Assembly (NCBI GenBank): GCA_003554685.1
Contig: PWHA01000151.1
Location: 1-7,460 of the forward strand
From: Halanaerobiaceae bacterium
GTDB taxonomy: Bacteria > Bacillota > Halanaerobiia > Halanaerobiales > Halarsenatibacteraceae
Reading direction: 5' to 3'
Length of the DNA: 7,460 nucleotides
Below, piece by piece: positions 5,414 through 7,460 of the stretch (position 1 is its first letter; the number at the start of each line of letters is the position of its first letter). Position numbers and translations under genes: made by a program. The notes under the pieces were generated by a model. That model searched no databases. It was given only the letters and a program-made list of their open reading frames with translations, and had not been told where the DNA came from.

Positions 5414-6871
5414 ATGAAAAAGCCAACCAACTACAAAATCCCGGAAGATGACTTTTTAGCGATGAGGCCGGAGGTCCTGGCCGGCTGGCCAACCGGTCAG
5501 CGGGTGGATCTTGCGGAAGCTCTGGAATATCACAGCAGCCTTGCTGCTGAAAAAAACATGGTCAACCGCCTGCAGCAGGCCCTTAAAAAGGGGGAAACTT
5601 TAACCCAGCCTCGCGCCGGCGTTGCCCTGCCTGAGGAACTTAAAGAACTTTTAACCTTTCTCCATCAGGAAGGGGAGGCCGATGTGCTGCCCACCACCAT
5701 TGACAGTTATACCAGGCAGAACCAGTATCGGGAAGCCGACCGGGGGATAGAGGAAAGCCGTCATGAGGAACGCTCGATGCTGAATGGCTTTCCAGCAGTA
5801 AACCACGGGGTGGAAGTCTGCCGGGATGTTATTGAAAGTATCGAGGTGCCTTTGCAGGTCAGGCACGGCACCCCTGATTCCCGGCTGCTGGCTGAAATTA
5901 CCCTGGCTGGCGGTTTTAGCGATTTCGAAGGTGGTCCGATCTCCTACAATATACCCTATGCTAAAAAAGTTTCCCTGGAAAAAACTCTCAGGGACTGGCA
6001 GTATGTTGACCGGCTGGTGGGACTCTATCAGGAAAGGGGAATAGATATTAACCGGGAACCTTTCGGTCCTCTGACCGGTACTCTGATTCCTCCTTCCACT
6101 TCTCATGCTGTTGCCATTCTGGAAGCCCTGCTGGCAGCTGAACAGGGGGTTAAATACCTCAGCCTGGGCTGCAGCCAGAACGGAAATATGGTTCAGGATA
6201 TAGCTGCAATTGATACCCTGGAAGAACTGGCGGAAAAATATCTTAGCTCTGAGGGTTATTCTGATATAACTATCTCGACTGTCTTTCATCAGTGGATGGG
6301 AGGTTTTCCCCAGGATGAAGCCAAAGCCTATGCCGTCATCAGCTGGGGAGCAGCCACTGCAGCCTTAAGCGGAGCAACTAAAGTTATTGTTAAAACTCCC
6401 CATGAAGCCATGGGCATTCCCACCAAGGAAGCCAACGCCGATGGGCTGAAAGCTACCAAGCAGGTTGTTAATATGATGAAGGAGCAGAGCTTTGACCAGG
6501 GCGAAAAGCTGGACAGGGAGAAGCAGATGATCAGGCAGGAAGTTGCTCAGATATTATCGCGGGTTAAGGAAATTGGTGAGGGAGACTGGTGTCAGGGGGT
6601 TATCCGTTCTTTTGAGGCCGGCATTCTCGATATTCCCTTTGCTCCCAGCAGGTACAATTCCGGCCGGGTCCTGCCGGCTAGAGATAACAATGGAGCGGTC
6701 CGCTATCTGGATTCCGGTGAACTGCCCTTTGATAGCGAAATTATGGAATTCCATGATAACAAGCTGGCTGAACGGGGAGAATTTGAAGAACGGGAAGCCA
6801 GTTTTCAGATGGTTATTGATGATATCTACGCTATCGGCAAGGGCATGCTGATCGGCCGACCTCGGGAGTAG
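5414..6871 (+). CDS. glmE: Glutamate mutase epsilon (catalytic) subunit
   Basis: Large TIM-barrel subunit of glutamate mutase (EC 5.4.99.1), 485 residues, close to the 483 of the Clostridium cochlearium enzyme. It binds glutamate and joins GlmS around adenosylcobalamin. The three arginines that hold the substrate carboxylates are visible: Arg67 in PRAGVAL, Arg101 in SYTRQN and Arg150 in RHGTPDSR. Also present are Glu172, Tyr178 and Tyr182 in FEGGPISYNIPY, and Lys327 and Glu331 in VIVKTPHEAMG, which correspond to the residues contacting the adenosyl ribose. All sit exactly one position beyond the C. cochlearium numbering as I recall it (66, 100, 149, 171, 177, 181, 326, 330), which indicates an intact active site. 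The gene starts two bases after the glmL stop and ends eight bases before mal, so it belongs to the same operon. Confidence 0.97.
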   Translation: MKKPTNYKIPEDDFLAMRPEVLAGWPTGQRVDLAEALEYHSSLAAEKNMVNRLQQALKKGETLTQPRAGVALPEELKELLTFLHQEGEADVLPTTIDSYTRQNQYREADRGIEESRHEERSMLNGFPAVNHGVEVCRDVIESIEVPLQVRHGTPDSRLLAEITLAGGFSDFEGGPISYNIPYAKKVSLEKTLRDWQYVDRLVGLYQERGIDINREPFGPLTGTLIPPSTSHAVAILEALLAAEQGVKYLSLGCSQNGNMVQDIAAIDTLEELAEKYLSSEGYSDITISTVFHQWMGGFPQDEAKAYAVISWGAATAALSGATKVIVKTPHEAMGIPTKEANADGLKATKQVVNMMKEQSFDQGEKLDREKQMIRQEVAQILSRVKEIGEGDWCQGVIRSFEAGILDIPFAPSRYNSGRVLPARDNNGAVRYLDSGELPFDSEIMEFHDNKLAERGEFEEREASFQMVIDDIYAIGKGMLIGRPRE

Positions 6872-6879
6872 GTGAGAAG

Positions 6880-7460
6880 ATGACTGTAATCAAAGATGTA
6901 ATTGCCTCCCCGGGACTGACCGGTTTTTATTTTGATGACCAGAAGGCCATCAAAAAGGGTGCCCGGGAGAACGGCTCTGCCTATGCAGGTGACCCGGCCA
7001 CCCACGGTTTTTCAGCTGTCCGTCAGGCCGGTGAGTCGATTTCGGTAGAGTTTATTCTTTCTGAAGGTCAGGTTGCTGGCGGAGATTGTGCTGCAGTGCA
7101 GTATTCCGGGGCCGGTGGCCGGGATCCCCTCTTTCTCAGCCGGGATTTTATTCCTGATCTGGAAGATAAAATTAGACCGGTGCTGCAGGGGAGAGACTGC
7201 AGCAGTTTCCGAAAGCTGGCCGGTTTGATTGAGGGAATTGAAATTGAAGGCAGGCGGCTCCATACTGCCCTGCGCTACGGCCTGACCCAGGCGGCTCTGG
7301 ATGCCGTGGCCTTAAGCCGGGATCAATCCCGCACCGAGGTTATTGTCCGGGAATATGAGCTTAAGCTCAAGCTGGAGCCGGTGGATATTTTCTGCCAGAC
7401 CGGTGATGCCCGCTATCTGAATGCCGATAAGGCCATTCTCAAAGGAGCCGATGTTCTGCC
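6880..7460 (+). CDS. mal: Methylaspartate ammonia-lyase, N-terminal part
   Basis: Methylaspartate ammonia-lyase (EC 4.3.1.2, enolase superfamily) removes ammonia from (2S,3S)-3-methylaspartate to give mesaconate. It is the step right after glutamate mutase. The frame is open from ATG to the window end: 193 whole codons plus two bases, about half of the usual 413 or so residues. Clear family blocks are PGLTGFYFDDQKAIKKGA, GDCAAVQYSGAGGRDPLF, RLHTALRYGLTQAALDAVA and CQTGDARY. Gln173 matches the substrate-binding Gln172 of the Clostridium tetanomorphum enzyme. The active-site His194 and the metal ligands would lie beyond the window edge, so activity cannot be judged. Ribosome binding is by AGGTGA (6870-6875), four bases before the ATG and overlapping the glmE stop codon, or by GGGAG (6864-6868). 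Confidence 0.95.
   Translation, partial: MTVIKDVIASPGLTGFYFDDQKAIKKGARENGSAYAGDPATHGFSAVRQAGESISVEFILSEGQVAGGDCAAVQYSGAGGRDPLFLSRDFIPDLEDKIRPVLQGRDCSSFRKLAGLIEGIEIEGRRLHTALRYGLTQAALDAVALSRDQSRTEVIVREYELKLKLEPVDIFCQTGDARYLNADKAILKGADVL

Noticed and set aside
5651..6289. A 212-codon open frame on the minus strand
   Set aside because: It lies entirely inside glmE, whose active-site residues are all conserved. The antisense frame shows no recognisable domain and is a shadow of the coding strand.

Overview
The window looks like a piece of an anaerobic, probably halophilic, Firmicutes-type genome. The reasons are a GerMN-domain membrane protein, an AMIN-type cell-wall amidase whose ectodomain is strikingly rich in Asp and Glu, strong GGAGG-like ribosome binding sites, U-tract terminators, AT-rich spacers, and a glutamate mutase/methylaspartase cluster in the order known from glutamate-fermenting clostridia. 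Halanaerobiales is my best guess, but this is inference and not a species call. Every gene I can support lies on the + strand.

Layout. (1) Bases 1-135 are the C-terminal end of an unrecognised gene. (2) Bases 136-552 are an AT-rich spacer. It holds a long AT-rich stem-loop (246-294) joined directly to an intrinsic terminator (293-324), then a perfect 22-bp tandem duplication (462-505) shortly before the next gene. (3) Bases 553-3349 are a two-gene envelope operon with a 26-nt overlap. It encodes a secreted N-acetylmuramoyl-L-alanine amidase (copper-amine-oxidase-like N-terminal domain, about four AMIN-like modules, Amidase_3 catalytic domain) and a membrane-anchored GerMN protein. (4) Bases 3350-3565 are a spacer with a second, imperfect 20-bp tandem duplication, small hairpins, a doubtful 12-codon ORF and a strong intrinsic terminator (3474-3503). 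(5) Bases 3566-7460 carry glmS-glmL-glmE-mal, the last gene cut by the window end.

How the genes work together. GlmS (cobalamin-binding) and GlmE (catalytic barrel) form the coenzyme-B12-dependent glutamate mutase that turns L-glutamate into (2S,3S)-3-methylaspartate. GlmL is the ATPase-fold accessory protein thought to reactivate the mutase. Mal (methylaspartate ammonia-lyase) deaminates methylaspartate to mesaconate. These are the first steps of the methylaspartate (mesaconate) route of glutamate fermentation to acetate and pyruvate. The citramalate steps are not in the window. The catalytic residues I can check are all present, so the cluster looks functional.

I did not find a previously undescribed system. 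The main genes belong to known families. The items most worth a second look are the structured noncoding DNA, the paired tandem duplications ahead of both operons, a Cys-to-Val change in the GlmS cobalamin motif, the unusually modular amidase, and a possible slippery junction between glmL and glmE.
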